Assembly: GCA_033398695.1 (NCBI GenBank)
Contig: CM065803.1
Coordinates: 42,585,501 to 42,649,500 of the forward strand
Reading direction: 5' to 3'
DNA: 64,000 nt
DNA from: Orobanche coerulescens
Taxonomy: Eukaryota > Streptophyta > Magnoliopsida > Lamiales > Orobanchaceae
The position numbers were made by a program, and so were the translations under genes. The notes beneath the pieces are model-generated. The model worked only from the letters and a program-made list of their open reading frames with translations, was not told the DNA's origin and did not search any database. Of this stretch, positions 1 to 12,207 are shown in pieces (the stretch's first letter is position 1; each line of letters starts with the position of its first letter).

Positions 1-292
1 GCGATCCAGCGCACACAACTATAGATTCCCATGATCATCCCAACAGACCAATGCATGGTGGAATTACCTTTCCAACTATCCAGCACACACAACTATAGAT
101 TCCCATGATGATCCCAACGGATCAACGTATGGTGGAAATACCTATCCAACGATCCAGCGCACACATCTATAGATTCCCATGATGATCCAAACAGATCAAC
201 GTATGGTGGAAATACCTGTCCAACGATCCAGCACACACAGCTATAGATTCCCATGATGATCCTCAACGGACCAACGCATGGTGGACATATTA
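1..292. repeat. 74-bp tandem repeat, about four copies
   Basis: The phrase atccagc recurs at positions 4, 78, 152 and 226, a regular 74-bp period, and each unit contains ctatagattcccatgatgat and catggtggaa. The array continues off the left edge. It lies inside a minus-strand LTR (see 1-2522), where the other chromovirus-type LTRs of the window also carry short tandem repeats in the R/U5 half. A minus-strand reading frame across the array is a by-product of the repeat and is not called as a gene. Confidence 0.9.
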
Positions 293-999
293 CAATAATG
301 CACAACTCCACAAAACAACAATACACAATACACGACAACATGATCGAAACAAAATGACTATAAAATGATATATTACTTGTCCCGAGTCCTTCGAGAGCAA
401 TCTCGATGTCAAAACCATCACCAACAATTATCCTCAATATTCGACGGTCCAAAATGTCACGGACGGTAGGTAATTCATGTCTTCGTCTATACCACAATGT
501 ATCCTCGATACTAAGTATACCAACAATAAATGTAAATCATATACATTATGATTTAATTCCCAAAACTCGAATACAACTTATAATCCCAAATCTCCTGTGA
601 TTACGATTATAAACATTGCTATACGAATTATAAACGAATGAAACGGAAATCATTCATTAAATATTATAAACTGAGCAAGTAATAACTTGCCTCCATACCG
701 ATACAACGATGAGGAAGCCGTTATCAATTCCATTGCCTTCGTCTACAAGTTCCTCGGTCCCGACCAAAGCAATTCACGAACATCCTCAAACTCGACCGCA
801 ACACACGGTTATAATCACCGATAAATATTCTCAACCTATTACAATAATTCTATAAACAACAAGTTCGATAACAATCAACAATCCAATCAAAAATCCCAAC
901 AGTTCTACAACATCTCGGTTTACCACAAGTCTGAACAATCCAACTTAAACGATCACGAATTCATAACCAAAACAGGATATACTACACTGCCTGTTGACT

Positions 1000-1081
1000 T
1001 AGCGCACGTTAATCACTTAACATAGCGTGCGCTAAGTCGCTTACGTTAGCGTGCGCTAGCCAGCAACACTAGCGTGCGCTA
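1000..1081. repeat. Inverted-repeat cluster TTAGCG..CGCTAA (proximal)
   Basis: Four copies of an inverted repeat with arms TTAGCG/CGCTAA around a TG or CA centre occur near 1000, 1023, 1047 and 1069. It is the same motif as the larger cluster at 1746-2247 but lies about 650 bp on the other side of the TATA-like box. It may mark a duplicated or second LTR segment. Confidence 0.8.
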
Positions 1082-1726
1082 ATGACATGCAGTTGCATGC
1101 ATTTCAGATACCGATCAACATATGGCGATTGTCAAGAACACTAGGTGATTTCGAAACCATGTTCATAGCTAACAAAACAACGAAATCCAATATCCTTTAA
1201 CATATAAATAATCATCCAACTCACATATTCATATATCATCTTCTTCCTCATAATCAACATAAGAATACCAAGAATTCATAATCATCGCCATGTTCACCAT
1301 CATACGAAGAAACCAACAACAACAACATCAAGACCCAAATTGAAGGAGGACATTAGCCAACATATCTCTTTGAAGATAAACAACACAATTCGAAACCGTT
1401 CGAATCATATCAATAATCGTATATCAATAATAACATCAACTTAACTCGGTAACCAATCTTGTAATCATCTTTATCAACTTGGTTATATGATAATCATTAA
1501 CTCAAGAACATCAACATTCAATCTAAAACAAAATCCAAAGTGAAGGGTAATTACCTCTTTGAAGGGATGGATTGATTTCCAAGGTTGAATCCATTCGCAA
1601 TCACTTCCAAGCTTCAAATGTTGTTCGGAACGATAAGTGTTTGGAACCTCAACTTCTTTCTAAGAACTCTCTCTATCGGTCGTGAGGAAGGAATGGACAA
1701 AATGAAGAATAATGGCCAACTACACA

Positions 1727-2247
1727 CATATATACGGTACATTATTAACGTACGCTAACATCCTCTTTTAACGTACGTTACATGCTTAGCATGCGCTAAC
1801 TGTCTTTTGTTAGCGTGCGCTATCGTGGTCTAGAGGCTACTGCCTTACTGCATACATTGATTTACGTACTCAATGCCCATGTAATAGTGTACGTAAAGGA
1901 CTCTATTTAGTGTACACGAAGTTTCATCCATAGCGTGCGCTACTCATAGTTGACTTGCTACAGTTTGCACCTACCCCCGTGTCCCCACATGCCGAAAGTA
2001 ACCTGACAAAGCCAAGATTCCTTTGGACCGATCTGATTAGCGTGCGCTAATCAATATGCATTAGCGTGCGCTAATCCTTCATAACAAACATCTGTTAACC
2101 TAGTCGGAACATGCGCCGAAAGTAGCCGGGTCCACACGTATATTCCTTCTGATCTGGTTTGTACTAGCATGCGTTATCCTTTACCATTAGCGTGCGCTAA
2201 ACCTGCACGATAGCGTGCGCTAGGCTTGAATATTAGCGTGCGCTAAT
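1727..2247 (-). promoter_or_regulatory. U3 inverted-repeat array plus TATA-like box
   Basis: Reading the minus strand, about nine inverted repeats (tagcgtgcgcta and variants such as taacgtacgtta) lie between 2247 and 1746 and are followed at once by TATATATG at 1734-1727. This is the order expected for an LTR promoter: upstream element array, then TATA, then transcription start. That the repeats act as an enhancer is inference. Confidence 0.55.
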
Positions 2248-2522
2248 AAGGCTATACTTAGCCATTTTCAGCTATTCTTGTCCAACGTCTTCAACATATA
2301 GAATACGAACATACAACATACTGAATACATATACTCCTTCAAATAATATTCCCATATGATACACAATATCCTCAAATGCACTTGTCGACCAAATACGACA
2401 ATTATACCAATACTGACATCTCAATCCTTCATTTATTTTATCCATATTGTACAGATTCCACGCTGTACAATAAAACTCGGATAAAATAAAATTTAACAAC
2501 AGTAGAAATTCCGGATATTACA

Positions 2523-2865
2523 ATGGAGGACAATGATGCTAATCACACAAAGAGTCAGAGTCTTTTCTTTTGTTTCATCTTGGTCGGTATTTTCTCATTT
2601 GGTTGAGTATTCACCCTTGCACGGGTGTAGATTTCATTTATTAAACTGAGTCGTCATTCCTTTCCGTGTTCAGGTTGATTATTGTCTATGAGCTGTGGAT
2701 TATGTTGGTTTTTGAACTGTATTATGACCTTGTCGGTCTGTTTGGTAATTATTTTGACCCCAGTCGGTCAATCATTGTGTAGTTTTTTGGAGTTTAGCCT
2801 GGTAGATCCTTGTGATAAGGGTATACGGCATGTGACATTTCCGGTCGTATTCTGGGAGTGTTACA
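2523..2865 (+). mobile_element. Right-end remnant of a chromovirus-type LTR
   Basis: The segment ends tctgggagtgttaca at 2865, like the LTR termini ggggtgttaca of B, F and A. Before that it has agcctggtagatcc and acggcatgtgacat, which align with agcctggtgggtccc and acggcgctgtaatac of the F LTR. No primer site follows, so it is an LTR fragment interrupted on its left by L0. Frames inside it are not called. Confidence 0.4.
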
Positions 2866-4612
2866 CCAAGAATGTCAAAATAGTTTCTTCTATTCAAAAT
2901 ACTCAACAGATTTACTTTAAAATACATGTTTTATTTTGCAAATTAATTTGTTTATATCCAGAAATATACTGGCATTAAGCCAATAACAAATACACATGAG
3001 TAAGTACCTACAGACTTCAGATCATAATCACCATAAAAAATTCAAAATCACAACCACAAGGATTGACCATCTGTAAGCATTACCCATTCAACAATATTGA
3101 CCTCCACCTCAAACAGTAGAACAAGTCTTAACTTACCTCAAGGCTATATTCCCTTAAATTAATTTCAGTTGTAGTTCAATTAAATCATATAATCACATGC
3201 AGACTCATAATATCAGCCATCATTACCCGAACAAGTTGTAAACATAGTGACACAACACCGTAAATCCCAATTCCAATACATAAAAGATTCACAATTATCA
3301 CCGTGAATTTATAAAAATCATATAATATACTCTTTCAGAAAGAAAAACACATACTTGTGAAGGCATTTTATCAAATATTTAAGGTGTAAACTTAATTATA
3401 CCATTCCTCTTAAATCAAAACTCCAATTTTCGTCATCATTTCCCCCAGATCTGGTCGAGTCATGAATAAAAATTTTATAACTCAAGTTTATTAAGCAAAT
3501 AATATATTAGAATGAGAAAACTAAGATTGCAGAACTAAAACACAAAGATATAGAAATAGAAAGACATAGATCTACCTAAATAATCTTGAATCCAGTTTTT
3601 ACTAGAATGATTTGTATGTTTTCCGTCGTCTTCATACTCAAATCTTTTAGACAATCACCAGACCTGGATCCAGAAATAAACAAAACTTATCAGTGGTTGA
3701 ATATTAAGTCAGATAATACATTAGATCGAGAAATAAAATTTCAAAATCGAAAGAAAAACACATATCTTACCATCGTAGACGAATGCCGCTTAAAAATCAA
3801 AGCATCAACAGTAAGCCCTTATCACTGAACTGAAATGAAAATTCGAATAAGGGAGAAGCAATCGTGATGAAAGTGTCTAGAAATGAGTGATCAGTGTCTA
3901 GCAACCGTGTTGGGAGTGGAAAGATTTAGGGATAAAAACGATGCGGGTTCTAAGGAGGAAGAGAGAAGAGAATAAGTGGATAATGTCAGAATGGATTAGA
4001 GAGAAATTCGGGCGGTGGCAAGAGAAAGTATAAGTGAAGGGAAGAGTGTGAAAGTGGTGGCGGGGAGGGGGAGTTCTTTCTTATATAGGTAGAGTTTTTC
4101 GGAGCAATCTAAATGGGTGAGGTAGAAAAATCAGGCGGTGGGATTTGAGGGTATGTCGGTGGGATTTGAGAAGGTTTTATCTGATGTATAAAAATAGGGC
4201 GGTGGTATTATACCACATTTTTGGGGTCGGTAGAATTAGCGGTTTTATCTGATATTGAAATACACTTTGACGTCTAATTAATTATGTTCAGTTGCTCTTT
4301 TAATTTATTTTTTGTGTTTGCTTTTGCGTGTTTAATTTTTCCCCCCTGATTTAGGTAAATGCTGTGGACCCACTAATCGTATGCAATATTTTCTTCTTCG
4401 TGCTGGATATTATTAATTTATTTTACAATATGAAATTTGTATACTAAAAATATAAAATGTGTATTAGATGATTTACTGCGAATTTGTACGGACAAATAAT
4501 GAACATTTGTGGTTTAGTGCATTTTTATGAATATGTCTTCTCATGTAGATTTATTTATGTACTTACTAGACTCTAATAATCAATTTTTTTTTTTTTTTAT
4601 ATGGTTATTTAA
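2866..4612. other. Non-coding stretch, possible minus-strand promoter and leader
   Basis: No recognisable protein is seen. On the minus strand there is TATATAAG at about 4088-4081. It is followed by a pyrimidine-rich leader-like tract down to about 3840 and then an ATG immediately followed by gtaaga at about 3771. A possible acceptor (ctggatccag) lies near 3668, and other donor-like sites follow. The layout resembles a plant promoter with a spliced 5' leader, but the frames after the sites are not convincing. It could be a captured host promoter, a Helitron flank or chance. The 4250-4600 part is AT-rich. Confidence 0.25.
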
Positions 4613-7600
4613 TGGATACAGGATGTCGTAAGTCTTTGCAATCAAGGAATCGTGCTCCATTGTATAACGAGGGACCGAGTTCTACTGGAAAAAGGAATAG
4701 AGTTTTCAACAATCTGAGTGGCGAATTACCGTTTAATGATATAACTAATGGTAACATTTTTAGTATATAAATAAATTTATTATATATTAAATATTTATAT
4801 AAATAGTCATAATTTCTTTTTCTTTTTCTTAGTTTAAAAATAAAGTGAATCATGGATACATTGCGAACTTGAATAATAATGATGGATTGTATCAAAGTAC
4901 GAGTTATCGATCTTCAATTGTTACAAATTCTACATTATTCTTCAAATAATGTGTCGTTAATAGATAATAATTGTTATATGTTTATTAATTGTTTTGTTAT
5001 TGCTACCTCAAATAATGTGTCGTAATAGATAATAATTGTTATATGTTTATCAATTTTTATAAAATATAGGAGGAACGACAGCTCAAACTTTGAAAAGAAA
5101 TACTCAAGGACGTGGGGCCGGAATATCACCTTTCAGTGACATTACGAATGGTATATGTTACGTATCAAATTATTAATTGTTTAAGATATTATTAATCTTT
5201 ATTTCTATGACATTTTTTTATTAGTTTTGTAACCGATACATTGTTATCGTGCAGAGACAATTACACCAAAGGTCGGTAGTGCGAAACAGGTGTATACGCA
5301 AAGCAATAGGCTCACCCCAAGTTCATATCCATTTAGTTGTGTTACTGATGGTAAATACTTCTATATATTTCATATTATAATTTATATGATACCAATTTAT
5401 GATGATTTATTGTAATGTTCAATTCATGTATTTATTACAGTTCATGGAAATGCGTTATTGACTCTACCAAATTCCTATGATATTCCTAGGACCTTTACAT
5501 CAGTTAGACCTGACAAACACTTAATTGTTGGGCCTGACATTCTAAATCAACTTAGAAGGCATATTTATACCGAAACTACTACGTCCAACAACGCACTTTA
5601 CTCAAGTAAGATATTTATAATTGAAGACATAAGTAGTTAAATATGTTGTTTCTCACATTAAAATATTTATAATTGATATTTTATCATCTTACATATGTAG
5701 GGAATATGGATGAAGATTACAAAATAGTGTCAAGGTTCAACAAAATTAAGCTAAGATTCACACTATCAATGAGAAGACATCTCAAGTCACATCTGTTTGA
5801 TTATTTTATGTATCATGAAGATCTTTGAGGATACAGTAAGTGTAATCGTGTTATATAAATATTCACTAATTTAGAACATTTTTATTACATTAAATCTGGA
5901 TAAATTTAAAAAAAAAACTATAATTCATCATCAATTATATATTTTTTTTCACTTTATATAGGAATAAAGGTACCTCCGTCGGTTGAAGAGTGCATGCCTC
6001 TTGCGGAAAGGCGTATAGAGTAATTTCTAGATAAATATACTCTTAATGAGATAAGAGTTATTAGTGAAGAGCCATCACATGTTGACATGCTTAGGGAATC
6101 ACGAAAGAGAGCTATGAAAAAAATACATGAAAAGAAAGATATTATTGCGCGGAGAAATAATGGGATATCGGCAGTAGGTAATGTCATTACCACTAAATTC
6201 TATATACACTAAATAAATTAAAACATCTTATAATAATTGACATTTATATGCTTTCATGGAGCAGCTTACGAAGATATGGGTGATCCTACATATGCGTGTG
6301 GATTTTGCGGTGCACTTATGTGGTTTGACGAGAGGCTAAAAAAAACCCCATTGAGTAGTCCGGAATTTAGTTTGTGTTGTAGTCGTGGTAAAATACAACT
6401 TCCTCTTCTAAAACAACCTCCACGTCTGCTACGTGATCTTATACAAAATAGGCATATTAAGAGTCGGAATTACATTGAGAACATACGTTCTTATAATATG
6501 ATGTACGCTTTTACTTCGATAGGTGGGATCCAAGATAAAATAGTCAACAATGGGCATGGTCCGTATACATATAGGCTTGGTGGAAATAACTATCATCTAC
6601 TCGGTAGTTTGTTACCTAAAGAAGGCGATTCGCCAAAGTTTTCACATCTATATATGTATTGTGGCGAGGATGAAACTCAAGACAGAATCGATGTTTTCCG
6701 GTATTTATTCTCTTGGATCCATATTAATCCCACTACATATGTATAGTTTTTAAAAATATTCTATATATATTGTTGATTCTCATTATATTTTTGTTTCATT
6801 TTGTAGATCAAAAAGTCCTGCTGCGATTGATCCATCAATTGTGGATGATCTAAGGAACATGATAGATGTCGAAAATCCAATTACCCAAAATTTTCGAATG
6901 GCTGCTGAACGATTCAAGGAGAGCGCCGATATAGATGTAAAGTTATGTCTCATGGGAAGGAGGTCACGCGATGGGCGCATGTATAATCTACCAACATGTT
7001 CAGAAATTGCTGCATTAATTGTTGGTATATTGGAATATCACTATTATTTATCCATGATAAATATATATTCCATAAGTAGTTTAATATATTCTAAATAATT
7101 TTATTTCTCAATAATCAGGAGATGATGAGTACGACATGGATCCCCGCGATATTGTATTGGAACGAAAAAATGGTGATTTCCAAAGAATTTCAGAATTGCA
7201 TCCAAGTTACCTTCCAATGCAGTATCCCCTACTTTCCCCATATGGTGAGGATGGATACCATCCAGAGATTTCGCACTCGGATAAGTCCAAAGGTGTCAGG
7301 CACACACTTTGGCTTTTAGAATTTTTGACCATATTGATGAGGCTCAGACAATATTACTCAGTAGAAAGTTATTCCAATAGTTTATAGTAGATGGCTATAT
7401 GATGATGGAAGCACAGGGGCTTGCTTTTTATAATGAGGAACCAACCATTATTGAGGTCTGATAAGTATAAGTCACTTGATGATGCTATTAGAACAGGTGA
7501 TATTGATCCAGCTGAGCCAACAGAAAACGTTGGTAAACGCTTTATTTTGCCATCTTCTTTCGTCGGAGGTCCTCGATATATGGTCCAGAACTTCCAAGAC

Positions 7601-8078
7601 ACTATGTCCATATGCAAGAGTATAGGATATCCGGAACTATTCATCACATTCACGTGAAACCCCAAATGGCCTGAGATAACACGTTTTGTTGAGTGCAAGG
7701 GTTTACGACCCGAGGATAGGCCTGATGTTATGAGTCGCATTTTCAAGATGAAGTTGGACCAACTTATAAAAGACTTGAAGACAGAAAATATTTTTGGCAA
7801 GGCAATTGGAGGTACCACGTTATAAATCTCAGTTCCTTTGTTATTTTACTTGACCGCTTCATTATTAATTTCACTTCGAATTGATTGATTTGTATTCTAT
7901 TTACTTTGTAGTTGTGTACACTATTGAATTTCAAAAATGCGGACTTCCTCATGCACATATATTGTTGTGGATTGATCGAGCAGATAGAAATATGTCTGCA
8001 AATTCTATAGATGATTTTATCAGTGCTGAGATACCGAATAAGGAACTCAATCCGGGATTGTACAAGGCTGTCTCTGAG
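4613..8078 (+). pseudogene. Helitron Rep (Helitron_like_N) multi-exon pseudogene, truncated
   Basis: About ten blocks flanked by AG...GT sites can be read: 4621-4750, 5070-5150, 5255-5350, 5441-5605, 5701-5835, 5962-6177, 6265-6700, 6807-7024, 7119-7811 and 7912-8078. The 6265-6700 block has the Helitron signature CGFCGALMW and FSLCCSRGKI followed by LP..PP..L. Later blocks have YPLLSPYGEDGYH, RPDVMSRIFKMKL and QKCGLPHAHILLW, whose HAH is the metal-binding HUH motif of rolling-circle Rep. The catalytic tyrosines and the helicase domain are missing because the reading stops at 8078, where chromovirus sequence begins. In-frame stops occur in the blocks at 5701, 5962 and 7119 (near 7386 and 7655), and there is a frameshift around 7319-7420. 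It is a dead fragment of an autonomous-type Helitron. The first blocks are identified only by splice-site logic and are less certain. Confidence 0.8.
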
Positions 8079-8084
8079 TGAAGT

Positions 8085-10287
8085 CCATCGAAATATCTTC
8101 CTATTTCCATTCCGAAACGGGAAGCGACTGCGATAAACCAGCAGGTCGCTGATGCTCGATTTTGACCTGCTGACAAGTCAAACATCTCGCTACAAACCGT
8201 GCGACCTCCTCCTTTATATCATTCCACCAAAAGTTCCTCCTTAGGTCCTTGTACATCTTACGTGAACCAGGATGAACGGAGTAAGGCGTAGCATGGGCCT
8301 CACGCAAAATACCCTGTCTCAATTACAAGTCGTTCGGCACACACAACCTACTCTGGAATCTCAATACCCCATCTTAATTAATCACAAACCCAAGAGACTT
8401 TCCCTTAAGAACATTCTCTCGGATTTGAATAATCATCGGATCTTCCAGCTGCTTCAGTTTAATTTCATCGATCAGAGACGACGAAATCTCTAAAGCGCAA
8501 AGTTGCCCGATAGCCCCAGGCAACAAAATCTCAGCATCCAACTCGATCAAATCCCGCTGAAGCTCAGTTGAGGCGTAAGGATCTCAAGCGTCCATAGCGA
8601 CCGGTTTCCGACTCAAGGCATCGGCCACGACGTTCGCCTTGCCCGGATGATAAAGGATTTCAAGGTCATAATCCTTAATCAACTCTAACCACCTCATATG
8701 CCTCATATTCAACTCCCGCTGAGTAAATATATACTTCAAACTTTTATGATCGGTGAAAATCTGACATGTAGAGCCAAAAAGATAGTGACGCCAAATCTTG
8801 AGCACAAAAACAACTGCCGCTAACACCAAATAATGATTAGGGTAGTTAAGCTCATCTGATCTCAAGCGCCTCAGCCTTAAACGCAATAGTCTTGTCGTGC
8901 TGCATCAACACGCACCCAAGACCCTGACCCGAAGCATCGCTATAAACGGCAAAACCCTCGTTGCCACATGGAAACGCCAAAATTGGGGCTGAAGTCAAAC
9001 GCCTCTTCAGCTCCTCAAAACTCGCCTGCCTCTCGTCATTCCAGACGAACGTCTCGGACTTCTGAAGCAACTATGTAAGTGGCCGAGCTAGTTCGAGAAC
9101 CCCTCGACGAACCTACGGTAGTAGCCAGCCAAACCCAAGAAACTACGGACCTCCTTCACATTCTTGGGCGGTGCCTAATCCAATACTACCTCAATCTTCT
9201 GTGGATCCATACGGACCCCCTCGGCTGAAATCACGTGACCCATAAACATCACTTCCTTCAGCCAGAACTCACATTTCGAGAACTTCGCATAGAGTCGCTC
9301 GGTCCTCAAAATGTCTAACACCACATGCAGATGATGGGCATGCTCTCCCTCGTTCTTCAAATAAATAAGAATATCATCAATGAAGACGACGCCACACTTA
9401 TCCTAATACTCGATAAAGACCTTGTTCATCAACTGCATGAACACGGCCGATGCGTTAGTTAACCCAAAGGGCATAACCACAAACTCGTAATGTCCGTATC
9501 TCGTTCGAAAAGCTGTTTTCGGGACATCGGACTCCTTGACCTGAAGCTGATTGTACCCCGATCTCAAGTCAATCTTCGAGAATACCACAGCTCCTTGCAA
9601 CTGATCGAACAAGTCATCAATCCTCGGCAAGGGATACTTGTTCTTGATGGTTACCTTGTTTATCTCGCGATAGTCAATACATAAACGCACCGAACCATCC
9701 TTCTTCCTCACAAACAGGACCGGTGCGCCCCAAGGCGAAGCGCTCGGTCGAATATCCTGACTCAAGAAGCTCACTCAACTGCTTCTTCAACTCGGCCATC
9801 TCTGAAGGTGCCATACGATACAGCGCCTTCGAAATCGGCGCCGCACCCGGCTCTAACTCTATAGCAAACTCTACCTCACGGTCCGGTGGCAACCCCAGTA
9901 ACTCGCCAGGAAAGACGTCAGGAAACTCACTAACAACTGGAATCGATGAAAGCTCGAATCCACCACTCCCCGCCTTCAAGGCGTAGCACCAATAACCAGT
10001 ACACCCTTTCCGCAGGAGTCTCATCGCCTTCAAGGCGTTAATCACTAACTTCTGGTTTCCCTTCTTTCGCCTCGCAAAAGAGTGCTCGGTGCCGTCCTTG
10101 GCTAACATGGTGATGATTATCATGCGGTAGTTCATGATCTCACCATGTCGCTCGAGCCAATCATCCCTGAGAATCAAATCCTCACCCTCAATTCCCACGA
10201 CAATAAGATTAGAGATCCAAGTCTTCTCGCAAATAATCAATGAACAATCTCGGATCTCTTGATCACCAACGATCATATCACCGATGG
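8085..10287 (-). pseudogene. pol: Element D: chromovirus pol fragment (PR to INT start)
   Basis: From right to left on the minus strand it holds the end of a retropepsin domain (GEDLILRDDWLERHG), the linker ([20 protein letters not shown]), reverse transcriptase ([32 protein letters not shown]), RNase H ([23 protein letters not shown]), and the integrase zinc-binding region ([16 protein letters not shown]). It stops just after SEWK.EDISMDF at 8085. It has a frameshift near 9745, stops near 9403, 9175 and 8100, and a scrambled stretch around 8860. It closely resembles element A, so the two are related families. No LTR belongs to it. It abuts the Helitron on the left and the LTR of A on the right. 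Confidence 0.9.
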
Positions 10288-12172
10288 TGTAACACCCCCA
10301 AGATGATCAGGGCATATTACAGCGCCGTGGACCCCACATTGTGGAATCTACCAGGTTAACGTACCAAATGACATTCGACAAAAGACATACAATCATCAAC
10401 AAAACGACAATTTCACAATCCACGACATCCAGACCAAAGACAGAAATTTGAAAATTCAGTCTGACATTAAATACATTCCCCAAAACGGGTACACAACAAT
10501 AATAAATTCAAGAAAGAGTACTTGAGTACTTAAATAAATGAGAACATAAATAAATCCTAAACAAGACACCAACAGACAACCACTGAACAGGATCACGCTT
10601 GCCCATCATCCTCGTACGGCTCGCATGCTCGTTTGCTTCCATGAACTGTACCTGAAATACAAAACTATTTTCCCCATTTAAGGGGTTAGCGACAACTGCT
10701 AGTGCAAGTACTATCCATTTGAACTACAGTTCTAATCAGATGAAAATATGCGCCAAAAATCGTTTAAGAAATCATTTATATTCCAGAATATTTACGGTGC
10801 ACAAGCACAAAATACATTTCTTCAACAAAATAATTCAAAGTTAACCGTTGGTACGAGACTCACGGCCACCGTACCCCGCAGAGCCCCGTCGGACATCCCT
10901 AGGTGGTTAACCATAGTTCGTGATACGCACACTCACGGAAATACGTATCCCTAGAGGCCCCGTCGGACCGTCCCTAGGTGAACATACACATATCCATCCA
11001 TACAACCACGAAAAGCCATAATTCAAATACTAGAACGCGTAAACAAATGTAAAGTACTTGCCTTTGAGACATTCTTAACGAAACGGGAAAGAACGATGAC
11101 TACGAATGATCCGGAGGAAAAACGGCCATTCCTAAACGAAGGATTAACATAACGCAGTCCGATACGATAACATTAATCGAATGGAAAACGTCCACAACCC
11201 CGATTACAAGCTATGACACAATGCGATCAATCGATACGGGCGAGGGTTTACGCAAAACCTCCCCGAATCGACAATTCACCGATTAAACTCGATAAAATCG
11301 GATTGGGAGTCACCCAATAACAACAATCGATGAGAAATATCACAACATACTTGAACAATTCAAGTCCTACAAGCAAAACCCGGAACCCCCCCCCCCCCAA
11401 ATTGACAAGTTAGGGTTCTAGACGAAAATACCTCGGATTCGGATGGAAGAAGATGATTACGTTGATGATGATGTAATAGCACGACCATACGATAATGGTA
11501 AATGAAGAACACACAGGTCGAAGGTGGAAGAAATCGCCTCCTGGTGTCGCCCGATGGAGAAAACGAAAGAAGAGATGAGAAAATGAGGTGTTGGCCTCTG
11601 CCCGCTGTTCTTAACACAGCGGACTGTTACGGCCGTAACAAGTGATGCATTACGGCCGTAACAGATGGGGTGTTACGGCCGTAACACCCTGCTGGACAGC
11701 AGTTCTGGGTAGCTGCTGTCCAAATGGTTCCGGACGACTCCGAAACCCGGACCTGCTATCAAACCAAAAATATGGTTACGAAGTACATTCGATGACGAAC
11801 CTAAGCGTAACAATAAAATACAATTCCAACTACCCGAGAATCTGAAATACGACAACGAAGATGAAATTCCCTAACTTATAGGAAAGTACAAAAATAGCCC
11901 AAGTGTCCGCAAATCAACGAACAACTCAACCATACGAACTCATGCAAATCAAGAAACAACGAAAACGAACAAGTTTCACGAGAATCGAGCGCACATACGG
12001 TAAACACAACATAAAATGCAATTACGTAAAAACACCTCCGAAACTCGTCCAAATGGAAAAACTCCAAGAATAAAGTAGGTTCAAAATGTCGAAACGGTTA
12101 CAAGCGAGTCGATAAAAATAGACATACACCACAAATGGAAACTGCTAAAAATGGAAAGGTACAGATATTACA
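10288..12172 (-). repeat. Element A 3' LTR
   Basis: It starts tgtaacaccc and ends gatattaca on the plus strand, matching 17127-18991 along its length. On the minus strand it begins TGTAATATC directly after the AGAGGGGGGGAA polypurine tract. It carries a short imperfect direct repeat around 10880-10970 (gccccgtcggac...ccctagg twice) in the downstream half and a GTTACGGCCGTAAC cluster at 11615-11688. A 10-bp C run at 11390 is specific to this copy. Confidence 0.93.
11615..11688. promoter_or_regulatory. U3 palindrome cluster GTTACGGCCGTAAC, three copies
   Basis: Three copies of the perfect palindrome TTACGGCCGTAA, two of them with outer G/C, lie within about 75 bp. The partner LTR (18424-18510) has a fourth, and the bases around the cluster differ strongly between the two LTRs. 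No strong TATA is seen next to it. A regulatory role is inference from the position equivalent to that of the other LTRs. Confidence 0.6.
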
Positions 12173-12184
12173 TTCCCCCCCTCT
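12173..12184 (-). other. Element A polypurine tract
   Basis: On the minus strand AGAGGGGGGGAA lies directly before the 3' LTR start and follows the conserved tail ttcgggacgaaactt. This is the plus-strand priming site for reverse transcription. Confidence 0.85.
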
Positions 12185-12207
12185 AAAAAGAAGTTTCGTC
12201 CCGAAAC

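Larger units (their letters stand above)
1..2522 (-). mobile_element. Chromovirus-type LTR (L0), left end outside window
   Basis: Read on the minus strand the segment begins TGTAATATCCGG at 2522, the start shared by the other chromovirus-type LTRs here. It then has a U3 with many TTAGCGCACGCTAA-type inverted repeats, a TATA-like box at 1727-1734, a leader-like stretch and the 74-bp tandem array. No gag or pol is seen on either side and no clear polypurine tract precedes 2522, so it is a solo LTR or the 5' LTR of an element lying mostly outside. Nothing protein-coding is supported between 300 and 2520. Confidence 0.6.

Noticed and set aside
93..497. 134-residue minus-strand frame at the left edge
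   Set aside because: Half of it is translation of the 74-bp tandem repeat, and the rest is LTR sequence.
1746..2247. Palindrome arrays considered as bacterial-type operators or replication iterons
   Set aside because: All surrounding sequence is plant LTR retrotransposon, and the position in U3 before TATA fits LTR regulation better.
4605..4895. 96-residue minus-strand frame
   Set aside because: It lies antisense to Helitron-derived exon and intron sequence, is AT-rich and has no family features.
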